DNA of 53,984 nt from an uncultured Verrucomicrobiota bacterium (GCA_913065005.1 CAJYAJ010000004.1:1-53984); one strand, 5' to 3'; shown: positions 1 through 9,554, counted from the stretch's first letter. The notes: generated by a model not told the origin, from the sequence alone. Numbers and translations are program-made.

Positions 1-1559
1 GATGATGGATAACTCGCAACAAAACTTTCCACCTCTATTTCCTGCAATCGATCCACCCACTCTTTTAGTTCATCAGTCGTTATATTTGATTTTTCTAACT
101 TCCAAACAGCTACTTCAGGATCCCAAAAAACAGATTCTATCGCTTCCTCTCTCAAAACTTGTTCAATACGAACCAGGGATGAATGAACCGAGAAAATTTT
201 TCGATCCTTATATGAAAGTGGATTTAAAAGATCAAAGAACGGTTTCACTCGATTTACCTCATGACGCTCTTCTTCACCATCAAACTGAATCTGAACCGGT
301 TCATCAGGATCAGAAGGAATGAAGCACATAACTTTTTGAGTTTTTAATGCTTTCTCAGATCCAGCCTCAATCAGTAAAATACGACCTTCTGTTTTGGGTA
401 TTACGCCAAAACGCGTCACCATCATACCTTCTATAAAATCTTTTGTTTGCGCCATAATGCGCTTATCAACCGTCCAATTAAAAGGTTGGCTCATTCGCCA
501 GACCTGATTGCTGCCAGATGCAAATTCAACTTTTTTTCCTGCATCAGACAAACGCAAATATTGCAACGACTCACCCATGAAATCAAATACCTGTGCAGCG
601 CGAAATTGTGCCAAAGTACCTAATAACTCTTGAAGTAAGGATTCATTAACCAACCCAACTTGTTCGTCACCACCCCGACTTGCATATCGAACACCATCAA
701 GCCCCATAACTTGATCACCAACATAAAAGGAGACGGCTCCACCCTGCACGCTAGAGAGAACCAACCGCATATACGGTTCATCAAATCCAAATGCTGAGTT
801 TTCACTCTTATTTCCATCAATATATGAAGCCATTCTTGCTTCATTAAATCTTTCTAATAGACGCAAAATTGATACCTGATCAACCGATCCTGATCGGGGC
901 TGAAATAATTGCCAGCCCTGATCATGACTACGAATTATCTGAATAAATCCGTCACTAGCAGTTCCGCTTATTTCAATTCGATCTGATTGCAAAATATAGT
1001 CTACAAAGAATCTATAATCATATAAGTCTTCAACCGAATCTGGGAGCATCTTCCACGCCGTTTTATCCATCAAATAGATCTCATCACCTCCTCGTAACAT
1101 AAGATATTGAATCGAATTCAAACTAGACTCTAAACCAAACACCCATTCACGTTCTTGTCCTGATTGTCTTATCTTAATAAAGTCTGAAGGTGTATCTAAC
1201 CCATAGTCGGATAGCGTAAAACCTCGCTGTTGCATCTCTTTAACTGAAAATCCATCCTCAAGAGTGATTAGCGCTAATTCACTTAAAAAAGCTCGAACCC
1301 CTCTCGGATCAGCACGTTCTAATCGATTCTCTTCTTCTCCTATCAACCAACCCTCAGCCGTATCAGAGCGACGCAATATCATCTGATTCGTCGACAAAGA
1401 AATAATCAAAGATGATAAATCTTTTTCATTTCCGATCAGCCTGTGCTTCTTTCCGATCACTTGAACGACCGAGCCCCGCTCAAACCAATAAAGGAGTGAT
1501 CCTGCAATCAATAGCGATAAAAGAATGAGAAGAGTTGAGCGCCACCGCCTCATTAACAT
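1..1559 (-). CDS. DUF4340-type ABC transporter accessory protein (partial, runs off left edge)
   Basis: The frame is open from an ATG at 1559 to the window edge, so about 519 residues are visible and the C-terminus is missing. One N-terminal membrane segment (about residues 7-25, SLLIAGSLLYWF-like) is followed by a long soluble part. That part has the repeated layout of DUF4340 proteins: beta-rich stretches such as GFTLSDYGLDTPSDF and AFGFDEPYMRLVLSS, each a 'proline after acidic residue' turn typical of the family. The start overlaps the preceding GldG-like gene by 7 bases; a second ATG at 1553 overlaps it by one base. A position next to a GldG-like gene is standard for DUF4340 proteins in PVC and related bacteria. 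The precise role is unknown; a periplasmic partner of the transporter is inference. Confidence 0.8.
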   Translation of the reverse strand, partial: MLMRRWRSTLLILLSLLIAGSLLYWFERGSVVQVIGKKHRLIGNEKDLSSLIISLSTNQMILRRSDTAEGWLIGEEENRLERADPRGVRAFLSELALITLEDGFSVKEMQQRGFTLSDYGLDTPSDFIKIRQSGQEREWVFGLESSLNSIQYLMLRGGDEIYLMDKTAWKMLPDSVEDLYDYRFFVDYILQSDRIEISGTASDGFIQIIRSHDQGWQLFQPRSGSVDQVSILRLLERFNEARMASYIDGNKSENSAFGFDEPYMRLVLSSVQGGAVSFYVGDQVMGLDGVRYASRGGDEQVGLVNESLLQELLGTLAQFRAAQVFDFMGESLQYLRLSDAGKKVEFASGSNQVWRMSQPFNWTVDKRIMAQTKDFIEGMMVTRFGVIPKTEGRILLIEAGSEKALKTQKVMCFIPSDPDEPVQIQFDGEEERHEVNRVKPFFDLLNPLSYKDRKIFSVHSSLVRIEQVLREEAIESVFWDPEVAVWKLEKSNITTDELKEWVDRLQEIEVESFVASYPS

Positions 1560-3004
1560 CGCCTCCTCCAACCCATCACACATCCGATAATCACAACCAA
1601 CAAGGGTAATCCAACAACCGACCAGCCAAACAAAGACCTCATAATACTCGGATTCAACGGCAAACGGACTTCTGAAACCAGACGCGGCGCAACATCGATC
1701 ACTTGATCACGATTGACCAACCACTCAGTACACCGAAGAAAAAAATCTCCATTTGCCCCCATTAAATGATCGTTACTAATAAAATCCGAATCACCCAAAA
1801 CCACAAGCCGCGAAGATGCAATCTCAACATCCAATCCCTGTTCACCCCCTCGTTCTACCGCTAAACCCATAGGCAAAGGTCCACGCAAATCTCCGCTCAT
1901 TTCATTAAAGGAAGCCATTCCATTCTGAACAGAAACTTCTAACCAACTTAAATCTGAACTCATCAAAAGCGGACTCACTGAATATTGATCAGCCTCTTCC
2001 ACTACCCCTCGAGAGGAAGCAGGAAGCATTGCACTCGGCAATAACAACTGAACAACCGAATTCAATCCCCGACATATTGGATGATCGCCGAATCGCTCCA
2101 CATTTACCTCACGCCCCCGTAATGTCTTCTCTGGGTCCATCACAATTCCAGGCTGTGTAGCAACCCCCCACCGACGCATCATCGGTTCCAAGCCACTCTC
2201 ACGTAGTGCATCCTGTAAAATAAGTAATCGCCCACTTCGATTCAAATATCGCTCCAATGCTTCAACGGCGCCAGAGCTCAACCGCTGCGCAGGTCCTGCC
2301 ACAACAACCGCATCTGCATCCGCTGGAATAGGAACATTTCCACGAATCGTTAAAGGTTCACAATCAATTGCACGACGCTGTAGCATTGATCTCAACTCAC
2401 TAATACTCCGCATACCGCCATCGACCGTCAGCATCAACTCCCCATGGCCCTGTAAAAAATAGACTTTCGGCCGTTTCCCTTCCATCAGCTCCATCATTGC
2501 ATTCGAAATCATCTGTTCCCCACGAAAGCCAACCAATTGATAACGATCTACTCCTTCAACTGGCTCCACATCCATCATCTGTGCTGCACGAATAATCCGC
2601 TGTTGATCCCCATCATCTAACACCAAGACCTGCGCCTCACGTAATGCATACGCCACTGCTAATGCTTCCGTTTCAGCCCGATCTTTCACCGGATCTACCC
2701 AGTTAATCCGAATCATTTGACTTGCGGACTGATACTCCTGAAGCAAGCTATTCAAATCCTCAAACAACATATGTTCATCTTGGAATAAGACCGTAAGCTC
2801 AATCGGCCGCTCCAATTGATTTAAAAGAGCGATCGATCGTGGAGACAACGCATAAAGCGATGATTTATTTAAATCAACACGCCACACAATCCGCGTAGAA
2901 AGAACGAACAAAACCAGCAGCAATACCAAAGCGAGCCCAATATTCAAGACCCCATGTAATTGATGCCACTTTTTCCAACCCTTTCTCATCAGCTCCGCTT
3001 CCAT
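1553..3004 (-). CDS. GldG-like ABC transporter auxiliary protein
   Basis: This 483-residue protein belongs to the ABC_transp_aux (GldG-like) family. It has an N-terminal membrane segment (about residues 20-42), a large extracytoplasmic part and a C-terminal membrane segment (about 458-477) ending in basic residues. The stretch WRVDLNKSSLYALSPRS after the first helix is typical of the family, as is the later KVYFLQGHGE. Family members sit beside ABC-2 permeases and are thought to be membrane-anchored partners, first named from gliding motility. The gene overlaps the permease gene by 16 bases. An internal ATG at 2989 shares its A with the permease TGA stop (TGATG), so the real start may be there. 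Gliding itself is not implied by these genes alone. Confidence 0.85.
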   Translation of the reverse strand: MEAELMRKGWKKWHQLHGVLNIGLALVLLLVLFVLSTRIVWRVDLNKSSLYALSPRSIALLNQLERPIELTVLFQDEHMLFEDLNSLLQEYQSASQMIRINWVDPVKDRAETEALAVAYALREAQVLVLDDGDQQRIIRAAQMMDVEPVEGVDRYQLVGFRGEQMISNAMMELMEGKRPKVYFLQGHGELMLTVDGGMRSISELRSMLQRRAIDCEPLTIRGNVPIPADADAVVVAGPAQRLSSGAVEALERYLNRSGRLLILQDALRESGLEPMMRRWGVATQPGIVMDPEKTLRGREVNVERFGDHPICRGLNSVVQLLLPSAMLPASSRGVVEEADQYSVSPLLMSSDLSWLEVSVQNGMASFNEMSGDLRGPLPMGLAVERGGEQGLDVEIASSRLVVLGDSDFISNDHLMGANGDFFLRCTEWLVNRDQVIDVAPRLVSEVRLPLNPSIMRSLFGWSVVGLPLLVVIIGCVMGWRRRC

Positions 3005-3744
3005 TCCAATATTCGAATCGATGTATAGATGAGCCAGACGCTATTCCCGAGATAAAGCAACACTACTCGGCTATCAATAACGCCTCGAGAAAAATCGAGC
3101 ATATGAGCAAACGTGGAAAAAAACTGCCCCACACTTCGTACCGCTTCGTATTGCGTACTATACCCCATCAGCATAAACACCAGTAAAGATCCAAATAAAA
3201 TCGCAAATCCCGCAATAGCAGCAACCACCTGATTTGTCGTCAGTGTAGACATTAATAGCCCAACCGCATTATAAAATAGGCCCATTAAGATCACACCGGT
3301 GAAAGCAGCAATAAGAGACCCAGCACCCAAAAAAACAACACCTTGCTCTAAGCATAAGCCTTTGAGAACTCCACAGTAGATTACAGCCGGTAACCACAAA
3401 ATCAGATAAAAAACAAAAGCACTCACAAATTTAGCCAAAACAAACTGAGTTTCAGAAATCGGAGTTGTCAGAACCGCCTCCAACGTTCCCAACCGACGCT
3501 CCTCAGCAATCAGCCGCATCGTCACCAACGGCACTACTACTGGCAAAGAAAACGTCAGCAGAGGCCCATTGAATAAAAGCTGTAAGGCCATAATTAATCG
3601 TTCCCCATCTGCCAACTGCTGCAATAACCAGAAAAAATTAAGTCCACTCAATAGCCAGAAAAAGAACAGAACGGCATACGCTAAAGGAGTATAAAACAAC
3701 GCCCGTAATTCTCGCTTTAACAAACACATGAAGATTCGCATCAT
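2989..3744 (-). CDS. ABC-2 type transporter permease (GldF-like)
   Basis: This is a 251-residue integral membrane protein with about six hydrophobic segments. The N-terminus reads RELRALFYTPLAYAV, the usual start of GldF/NosY-like permeases, followed by the conserved cytoplasmic stretch MRLIAEERRLGTLEAVLTTP that contacts the ATPase. It would form the channel half of the exporter encoded by the neighbouring ATP-binding gene. Its ATG overlaps the ATPase stop as ATGA, so the two are probably translated in a coupled way. The substrate cannot be read from sequence. Confidence 0.9.
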   Translation of the reverse strand: MMRIFMCLLKRELRALFYTPLAYAVLFFFWLLSGLNFFWLLQQLADGERLIMALQLLFNGPLLTFSLPVVVPLVTMRLIAEERRLGTLEAVLTTPISETQFVLAKFVSAFVFYLILWLPAVIYCGVLKGLCLEQGVVFLGAGSLIAAFTGVILMGLFYNAVGLLMSTLTTNQVVAAIAGFAILFGSLLVFMLMGYSTQYEAVRSVGQFFSTFAHMLDFSRGVIDSRVVLLYLGNSVWLIYTSIRILEWKRS

Positions 3745-4679
3745 GATCCCGTTTTCTCATCCATCGCAGCTACAAATGCCTCCTCTAAAGTAGACTCAAT
3801 TGTCTGCAACAATCGTAAAACCAACTTCATCTCAGCCGCCCAAGCAAATACATCCTCAGCCAAATACCCCTCTTCTAAGTTAAGCTCCAGCCGTAACCAG
3901 CCATCCGCAAGTGCATCCATCCTAGCGATACCTATCCAGGCAACAGACTCACTCAACGACTGAAACGCCACAGCTTCGCACTGAACTTCCATAATTACAG
4001 ACCGATCAAGCGATGCATCTTTCCGGAAATTATCAACCGTATCCGCCGCCACAACCTCACCCGAACGAATCACAAGAACCCTTTCACATACTGCCTCAAC
4101 CTCCTGCATGATATGCGTTGAAAGCAACACGGTATGCTGTTTTGCTAACCCCTTAATTAACGACCGAACTTGACGAATTTGATGTGGATCTAACCCCACA
4201 GTTGGTTCATCCAGAATCAATAATTCAGGCTCATGGATTAACGCATCAGCCAATCCAATTCGCTGCCTATACCCCTTTGAAAGTTGTCCAATAATTCTAT
4301 GACCAACCTGCTCCAATCCACACTGCATCTTCACCATCTGCAAACGATCTCGAACACGTCTACCTAAAACCCCTTTAATGGCAGCACGATACGTTAAAAA
4401 TTCATCCACACGCATCTCAGGATAAAGCGGGCAATGTTCCGGTAAATAGCCAATCCGCCGCTTCACTTCCCGCGCATTCATAATCGCATCAAAGCCCGCT
4501 ACTTCAATCGATCCTTCATCGGGTGTTAAAAACCCGCTAAGCATCCGCATTAACGTCGTTTTACCTGCCCCGTTTGGACCCAAGAAACCTACTACTTCAT
4601 TTGCACCCACCTCAAAAGAGACCTGTTTCAACGCTTGTATACCAACAAACTGCTTTGAGATGGCTTCAACACGAATCAT
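3741..4679 (-). CDS. ABC transporter ATP-binding protein (GldA-like)
   Basis: This 312-residue nucleotide-binding subunit has a Walker A motif (GPNGAGKTT, about residue 34), the signature LSKGYRQRIGLADAL (about 134), a Walker B LLILDEPTVGLDP and the switch histidine in STHIMQEVE. The C-terminal 90 residues form a separate domain usual for ABC-2 exporters of the GldA/CcmA type. It follows hisC by only 2 bases and overlaps the permease gene by 4. It therefore heads the transporter part of one long transcription unit with permease, GldG-like and DUF4340 genes. Confidence 0.93.
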   Translation of the reverse strand: MIRVEAISKQFVGIQALKQVSFEVGANEVVGFLGPNGAGKTTLMRMLSGFLTPDEGSIEVAGFDAIMNAREVKRRIGYLPEHCPLYPEMRVDEFLTYRAAIKGVLGRRVRDRLQMVKMQCGLEQVGHRIIGQLSKGYRQRIGLADALIHEPELLILDEPTVGLDPHQIRQVRSLIKGLAKQHTVLLSTHIMQEVEAVCERVLVIRSGEVVAADTVDNFRKDASLDRSVIMEVQCEAVAFQSLSESVAWIGIARMDALADGWLRLELNLEEGYLAEDVFAWAAEMKLVLRLLQTIESTLEEAFVAAMDEKTGS

Positions 4680-4681
4680 GG

Positions 4682-5731
4682 TTATCCATTGATAATTTCT
4701 TCGACTGCATCTAGAAAAGAGAACATTTGTGGAGCGGTCCCAATTGAAACACGTAAATAATCCTTCGTCGGTTCAGCATCCCCAAAATAACGAATAAAAA
4801 TATTCCGCTGCTTCAGTGCATCAAATAATGTGGAAGCCCCAATTTCCAGCGGCTTCACCCACAAAAAATTAGTTTGCGAATCAAAGACCTCAAAGCCGAA
4901 CTCAAACAATTTCTCAGATACTAGCTTTCGAGTCTCTTTAACGGCCTCTACATTCGCCTGCATCGTTTCTTGATCCAACAACGCAACCCGAGCAATCTCT
5001 TGAGTGATATAATTTACATTATAAGAATCTTTAATTTTATAAAGCGCCCGAACCAAATCCGCATGCCCCACACAATAACCACACCGTATACCCGCTAACG
5101 AATAGGATTTTGACAAGGACCGTGAAACCAACACATGTGCATGTTTGAGCGCCAAATCCATACAATTCCAATCAGCAAATTCCGCATAAGCCTCATCAAT
5201 AAGCAACACACCTTTGAACTGTTCCGCAAACGCCGCAATTTGCTCAAAGTCAGCCGATACACTCGTTGGTGCATTCGGATTTGTCAGTAAAAAGAGCGCA
5301 GCCTCTACTCTTTCGGGTATCGTCCAGTTAAACCGTTCATTCAACGCCACCCGTTCCTGCTGCAAATCTTCAATTTGCGCCAACACCGGATAGAGCGAAT
5401 AAGACGGTTCCAAAAATCCGACCTTCTCATCCCGCTCCACAAAAGCACGCATAGCCAAAGCCAAAATTTCATCGGAACCATTGCCCACAAAAACCTGCTC
5501 TACCGAACATCCATGTAAATCAGCAATCACCTTTCTAACATTCATACAAACCGGATCCGGATACCGCGCCAAATCTGCCACATCAATTTCACGCAACATG
5601 TCCAATACTTCTGGAGAAGGCAGATACGGATTCTCATTTGTATTGAGCTTCACAACCTCATCCCCCTGCGGTTGCTCTCCAGGTACATACCCCTGCATAG
5701 CCGTTACTGATTTTCGTATCCAATCACTCAT
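4682..5731 (-). CDS. hisC: Histidinol-phosphate aminotransferase
   Basis: This PLP-dependent class I/II aminotransferase of 349 residues would convert imidazole-acetol phosphate and glutamate to histidinol phosphate. Seen in sequence: the N-terminal KLNTNENPYLPS motif, FVGNGSDEIL for cofactor phosphate binding, LTNPNAPT, DEAYAEF, and the SRSLSKSYSLAG segment holding the Schiff-base lysine. The start ATG lies 9 bases after the hisD stop, with AAGGGG as ribosome binding site. Pairing with hisD supports the histidine role over the related aromatic or cobalamin aminotransferases. Confidence 0.93.
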   Translation of the reverse strand: MSDWIRKSVTAMQGYVPGEQPQGDEVVKLNTNENPYLPSPEVLDMLREIDVADLARYPDPVCMNVRKVIADLHGCSVEQVFVGNGSDEILALAMRAFVERDEKVGFLEPSYSLYPVLAQIEDLQQERVALNERFNWTIPERVEAALFLLTNPNAPTSVSADFEQIAAFAEQFKGVLLIDEAYAEFADWNCMDLALKHAHVLVSRSLSKSYSLAGIRCGYCVGHADLVRALYKIKDSYNVNYITQEIARVALLDQETMQANVEAVKETRKLVSEKLFEFGFEVFDSQTNFLWVKPLEIGASTLFDALKQRNIFIRYFGDAEPTKDYLRVSIGTAPQMFSFLDAVEEIING

Positions 5732-5740
5732 CTATACCCC

Positions 5741-7048
5741 TTAATTTTCAAATCGAATCGTTGCTGAACGCGCATGCCCATCTAGCGTCTCGACTCGTCC
5801 AAATGCCTGCACAGCCGGCAACGTATCCCAAAGATCCGCCTCCGTAAACTGAACCAGACTGCTTCGTCGGCGAAAATCCTCCACCGTCAGCCCCGAAAAA
5901 TAATGACAAGTACCCCCCGTCGGTAAAACATGACTGGGACCCGCCACAAAATCGCCCACCGCCTCCGGTGTATAAGGACCCACAAATAAAGCACCAGCCG
6001 TCAAAATCTTCGGAACCCACTTCTCCGGTTGTTTCACTACCAATTCCATATGCTCAGGCGCAAAACGATTACAAAGCTCTATGCCTTCACTCAAGCTCTT
6101 CACCGTCACAAGCAACATACCTTTCTCCATAACCTCTCGAATCGGACCTGTTCGCATCAACGTTTTTGCCTGCTTCAACACTTCTGCCCGAATCTGCTGC
6201 GCCAGTTTAGCCGACGTCGTAACCAGCAACGATTTCTCCGAACCTGTGCCATGTTCAGCTTGTGAAAGCAGGTCAGCTGCCATATGCGCCGGATTCGCTG
6301 ACCCATCACACAGCACCGCAATTTCACTTGGACCCGCAACCATATCTAACGCGACATCACCATATACCTGCCGCTTCGCCGCCGTTACATACGGCCCACC
6401 CGGACCCACGATTTTCCGAACCTTCTTGATCGACTCCGTGCCATACGCCATCGCACCAATCGCATGCACACCACCCATTTTATAAATTTCTGTCGCCCCA
6501 GCCAAATCAAGTGCATAAATAATGTAGGGATTTAACGAGCCATCCTTCGTTGCTGGAGAACATGCTACCAACTCCTTCACACCCGCCACCTTAGCCAATG
6601 TCAACGTCATCAATGCCGTCGAAGCTAACGGAGCCGCACCGCCTGGGATATATGCACCGACTCGATCGAATGGAATAAACCGCTCGCCCAATATACCTCC
6701 CTTAGGCGTCGGCATCGTCCAATCATCCCGTAAACTCTTTTTCGAAAACAATGTCACCCGCTTATGCGCCTCTTTTGCCGCTCGCTTGAAATCATCATCC
6801 ACTACCTGCTTTGCCGCTTGGATCTCCGCCGCAGTCACTCGCAACGTCGCTGCCGTCACCCGTGATCCATCAAATTTTTTAGCCGCAGCCACAACCGCTT
6901 TATCACCCTGTTTCCGCACTTGCTGCAAAATTGTAGCCGCTGCATCCATCGCACCCGTCTCCACCGAAGAACGCTCTAAAAACGCCATCACCTTCGGGAA
7001 ACGACCCTTCGAATTCCATACCACAATCGGTGCTAATTTTCCTGCCAT
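5741..7048 (-). CDS. hisD: Histidinol dehydrogenase
   Basis: This 435-residue, zinc-dependent, NAD-linked enzyme carries out the last two steps of histidine synthesis (histidinol to histidine). Motifs visible are the GGAAPLAST region, VACSPATKDG, the glycine-rich VGPGGPYVTAAKRQVYG, the DMVAGPSEI segment, AEHGTGSE with metal and catalytic residues, and APEHMEL followed by GPSHVLPTGG. Length and motif order are normal for the family. It is the first gene of the his-ABC unit. The rest of the histidine genes are not in this window. Confidence 0.95.
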   Translation of the reverse strand: MAGKLAPIVVWNSKGRFPKVMAFLERSSVETGAMDAAATILQQVRKQGDKAVVAAAKKFDGSRVTAATLRVTAAEIQAAKQVVDDDFKRAAKEAHKRVTLFSKKSLRDDWTMPTPKGGILGERFIPFDRVGAYIPGGAAPLASTALMTLTLAKVAGVKELVACSPATKDGSLNPYIIYALDLAGATEIYKMGGVHAIGAMAYGTESIKKVRKIVGPGGPYVTAAKRQVYGDVALDMVAGPSEIAVLCDGSANPAHMAADLLSQAEHGTGSEKSLLVTTSAKLAQQIRAEVLKQAKTLMRTGPIREVMEKGMLLVTVKSLSEGIELCNRFAPEHMELVVKQPEKWVPKILTAGALFVGPYTPEAVGDFVAGPSHVLPTGGTCHYFSGLTVEDFRRRSSLVQFTEADLWDTLPAVQAFGRVETLDGHARSATIRFEN

Positions 7049-7160
7049 TATCTCGCCCTCATTAACAAAGTCTGTAACCTACCGCACCCATCTACCAAAG
7101 AAAACCTATTTGTTGTCATCCCATTCATTCAAAACAAGAGCTCGACTGAATCGAAACACC

Positions 7161-8510
7161 CTACTTTCCGATACAAAAACGGGAAAAGATATTATCGAGA
7201 AGCTCATCGTGGTAAGTGCGACCGGTCACATGACCGAGATGCTCAAGGGCGCTTCGCAAATGATCACACGCCAACGCCGCTTGTTGTTCAATATTTTCAA
7301 TCAAATAAGCGCGTGCTTGTTTCGCTTCATCACGCGCTTGAATCAAGAGTGCACGATGTCGTTCTGAAATAACAGCGTGAGCTGTACCCTCCGCACCCGT
7401 TTCTAATTTCTCAATCAAAGCCTTTTTTAAATCCGCTAACCCATTTCTATTCAAAAGACTCACTGCCACACCATCGACAACCTGCACCTCTTGTCCTAGA
7501 TCTATTTTGTTTAACACCACAACCGATCGATCCATCGGCAACTCATCTAAGCGCCTCTGATCCTCCGTCGAAAGCGGTTCCGAAGCATCCAAAACATAAA
7601 TGATCAGCTCGGCCGCTTCGCCATGTGCTTCTGCACGACGGATCCCTTCTGCTTCAACGCAGCAATTGGTAACGCGCAAGCCAGCCGTATCAGTTAAGCG
7701 TAATGGGATACCGTTTAAGACCCACTGTTCTTCAATCGTATCGCGCGTCGTACCCGCTACTTCAGAAACAATCGCCCGTTCAAAACCTAGTAACGCATTC
7801 AACAACGTAGATTTTCCCGCATTGGGCCGGCCCAGAATGGCGACCCGTACCCCTTCACGCAATAAGCGTCCTTCATTCCACGTCTCTAACAATTCATCTA
7901 AATCCCGAAACGAATCATCCAATTTTTGGGCTATCCCACTAAAAACATCATCCGGCAGTTCATCTTCCACAAAATCAAGCGTAGTCTCTAAGTTGGCAGT
8001 TACTACCAGAAAAGCATCATAAAGCTCATTAAAAGAACGACTCAAAACGCCATCCAACTGCTCAAAAGCCACTTGCGCAGCTCGATCGGAACGCGCTCGA
8101 ATGAGATCATACAAGCCTTCCGCTTGCGTCAGATCCATACGACCATTCAAAAAAGCCCGTCGAGAGAACTCACCCGGTTCAGCCATACGTGCACCGGCCT
8201 CTAGAACCCGTCGCAAAACACGCCGGAGCACAACCGCACCGCCATGCCCTTGCAACTCAACCGTATCTTCACCAGTAAAGCTTTTTGGACCCCGCATAAC
8301 CAAAGCTAAGCCACCATCAATTTGAACTCCCTCTTGATCCTGAATAGATCCATAGGTAAATGAATTCGCGACACGATCTAAAAGAGTCACACCATCTACT
8401 GCTTTGAATACCGCTGACCCAATCTCCAACGCCCGTTTACCCGAAATCCGAATAATCCCCACTCCACCTTCTCCAGCCGGTGTTGCGATCGCTGCGATTG
8501 TCTCATCCAT
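7161..8510 (-). CDS. mnmE: tRNA uridine-5-carboxymethylaminomethyl modification GTPase MnmE
   Basis: MnmE (TrmE) acts with MnmG to modify the wobble uridine of several tRNAs. Its three parts are all present: an N-terminal folate-binding domain beginning DETIAAIATPAGEGGVGIIR, a helical domain, and an inserted G domain with GRPNAGKST (P-loop), DTAGLR and NKID. The protein ends in the diagnostic CxGK (CIGK). I chose the ATG at 8510 because the family starts right before DTIAAIATP; TTG at 8522 and ATG at 8516 are in frame. No partner mnmG is visible here. Confidence 0.95.
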   Translation of the reverse strand: MDETIAAIATPAGEGGVGIIRISGKRALEIGSAVFKAVDGVTLLDRVANSFTYGSIQDQEGVQIDGGLALVMRGPKSFTGEDTVELQGHGGAVVLRRVLRRVLEAGARMAEPGEFSRRAFLNGRMDLTQAEGLYDLIRARSDRAAQVAFEQLDGVLSRSFNELYDAFLVVTANLETTLDFVEDELPDDVFSGIAQKLDDSFRDLDELLETWNEGRLLREGVRVAILGRPNAGKSTLLNALLGFERAIVSEVAGTTRDTIEEQWVLNGIPLRLTDTAGLRVTNCCVEAEGIRRAEAHGEAAELIIYVLDASEPLSTEDQRRLDELPMDRSVVVLNKIDLGQEVQVVDGVAVSLLNRNGLADLKKALIEKLETGAEGTAHAVISERHRALLIQARDEAKQARAYLIENIEQQAALACDHLRSALEHLGHVTGRTYHDELLDNIFSRFCIGK

Positions 8511-8583
8511 CAACATCTTCAAACCATACGCCCAACCTTACCCCACGCCAAGATTCAAAAAACGATTGATCTTTGGAAGATAC

Positions 8584-8589
8584 TATAAT
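8584..8589 (+). promoter_or_regulatory. Possible -10 element upstream of the Pmp3-like gene
   Basis: A perfect TATAAT lies 39 bases before the ATG at 8628, in a short AT-rich stretch between the divergent mnmE and Pmp3-like genes. A TTGATC at 8566-8571 is too close (12 bases) to be a standard -35 box, so only the -10 match is noted. Confidence 0.3.
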
Positions 8590-8627
8590 ATTAATATATT
8601 AAATTTCTTTAAAAAAAGTGACCTAAC

Positions 8628-8789
8628 ATGGAAAATAAGCTACTCCTTATAATCATATCAATCTTTCTTTCCCCACTTGCTGTGTTTCTAAAAGTCGGCA
8701 TCGGCAACCATTTCATCAACAGCATTATTCTAAGTTTTTGTTTTTATCTACCCGGCATTATTCATGCTCTTTGGATATCGACTCGATAG
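8628..8789 (+). CDS. Pmp3/YqaE family small membrane protein (UPF0057)
   Basis: This is a 53-residue reading frame with two hydrophobic segments. It shows the family hallmarks in order: a first helix ending in SPLAVFLKVGIG, then NSIILSF and a second helix with YLPGIIHALW. The family is small hydrophobic proteins of bacteria, plants and yeast tied to membrane potential and salt or osmotic stress; the molecular function is unsettled. Its TAG stop lies within GATAGGAG, which also supplies the ribosome binding site of the next gene, so the two are probably cotranscribed. Identification rests on clear motif and length agreement. Confidence 0.88.
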   Translation: MENKLLLIIISIFLSPLAVFLKVGIGNHFINSIILSFCFYLPGIIHALWISTR

Positions 8790-8798
8790 GAGCCTTTT

Positions 8799-9452
8799 TT
8801 GATAAAATTAAAAATTCTGTTTTCACTCTTATTAATGACAAGCCTGGCCGTTCTCTTATTTGAGAAAAGTTTACCGAAACTGCCAATTATAGAAAATCAG
8901 ACCGAATATAATTTAAACACGATTCAAAAGAGAAACATACGATTTCAGGCAAAGCGAATGGGCTTTAAAACGCTTAAAAGCGTGCGTCTAACCTATACTT
9001 ATCCATCAAAAAACCTCTATATTCATATAGAGAGTGATGCTCAAATTAACCATGGCAAAGATTTCTATCTATCCGCCGGCATTCATATTGAACCCCATCA
9101 ACCGATTGAAACAACCGTTGTAACCAAAAATTATTTTCAGATCGTCATGATTAACGAACAGCCCATCCGTATCCACATCCGCGATCCCTCTTTAACCAAA
9201 GAACCATCCCATGAAGAGATTAAATCTATTTTTGATCGACTCTACAGCGGGCATTTCCAATGCAAAAAACCTATCCTGAAATCTCAAGTGAACCAAATTC
9301 TGTATTTCCCAGAACCAAAAATCTCAATCAATCGGAGCAATTTCTCATATACCCTTGTAATTAAACCAAACGACTGGACATGGCATGAGATTCACTTTTT
9401 TTTCAAAAATGAAATCCTCACTATTAGTAAGATCACAACGAAAATGGCTTAA
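8799..9452 (+). CDS. Hypothetical membrane-anchored or exported protein
   Basis: I do not recognise this 217-residue protein. It starts at a TTG, chosen because AGGAG lies 6 bases upstream and no nearer ATG fits. Residues about 3-23 form a hydrophobic helix (signal or anchor) after two lysines. The rest is soluble, basic, with alternating beta-like segments and several aromatic residues near the end (NDWTWHEIHFFF). It shares a transcript start region with the Pmp3-like gene, and its base composition is more AT-rich than most of the window. Function unknown. Confidence 0.65.
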   Translation: MIKLKILFSLLLMTSLAVLLFEKSLPKLPIIENQTEYNLNTIQKRNIRFQAKRMGFKTLKSVRLTYTYPSKNLYIHIESDAQINHGKDFYLSAGIHIEPHQPIETTVVTKNYFQIVMINEQPIRIHIRDPSLTKEPSHEEIKSIFDRLYSGHFQCKKPILKSQVNQILYFPEPKISINRSNFSYTLVIKPNDWTWHEIHFFFKNEILTISKITTKMA

Positions 9453-9554
9453 ATTAAGTCACAACCATTGAATCTTTTTCTAACGATACTTATCGAGATT
9501 AACTGGGCTCCTAAACTCGCCATATCTATTTAACTTATCTATATTAAACCAAAG

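Noticed and set aside
1-4679. Gliding motility machinery
   Set aside because: GldA/F/G-like proteins occur in many non-gliding bacteria and none of the other gld or spr genes are present here.
8566-8589. TTGATC plus TATAAT as a full promoter
   Set aside because: The spacer is 12 bases; only the -10 box is kept, at low confidence.
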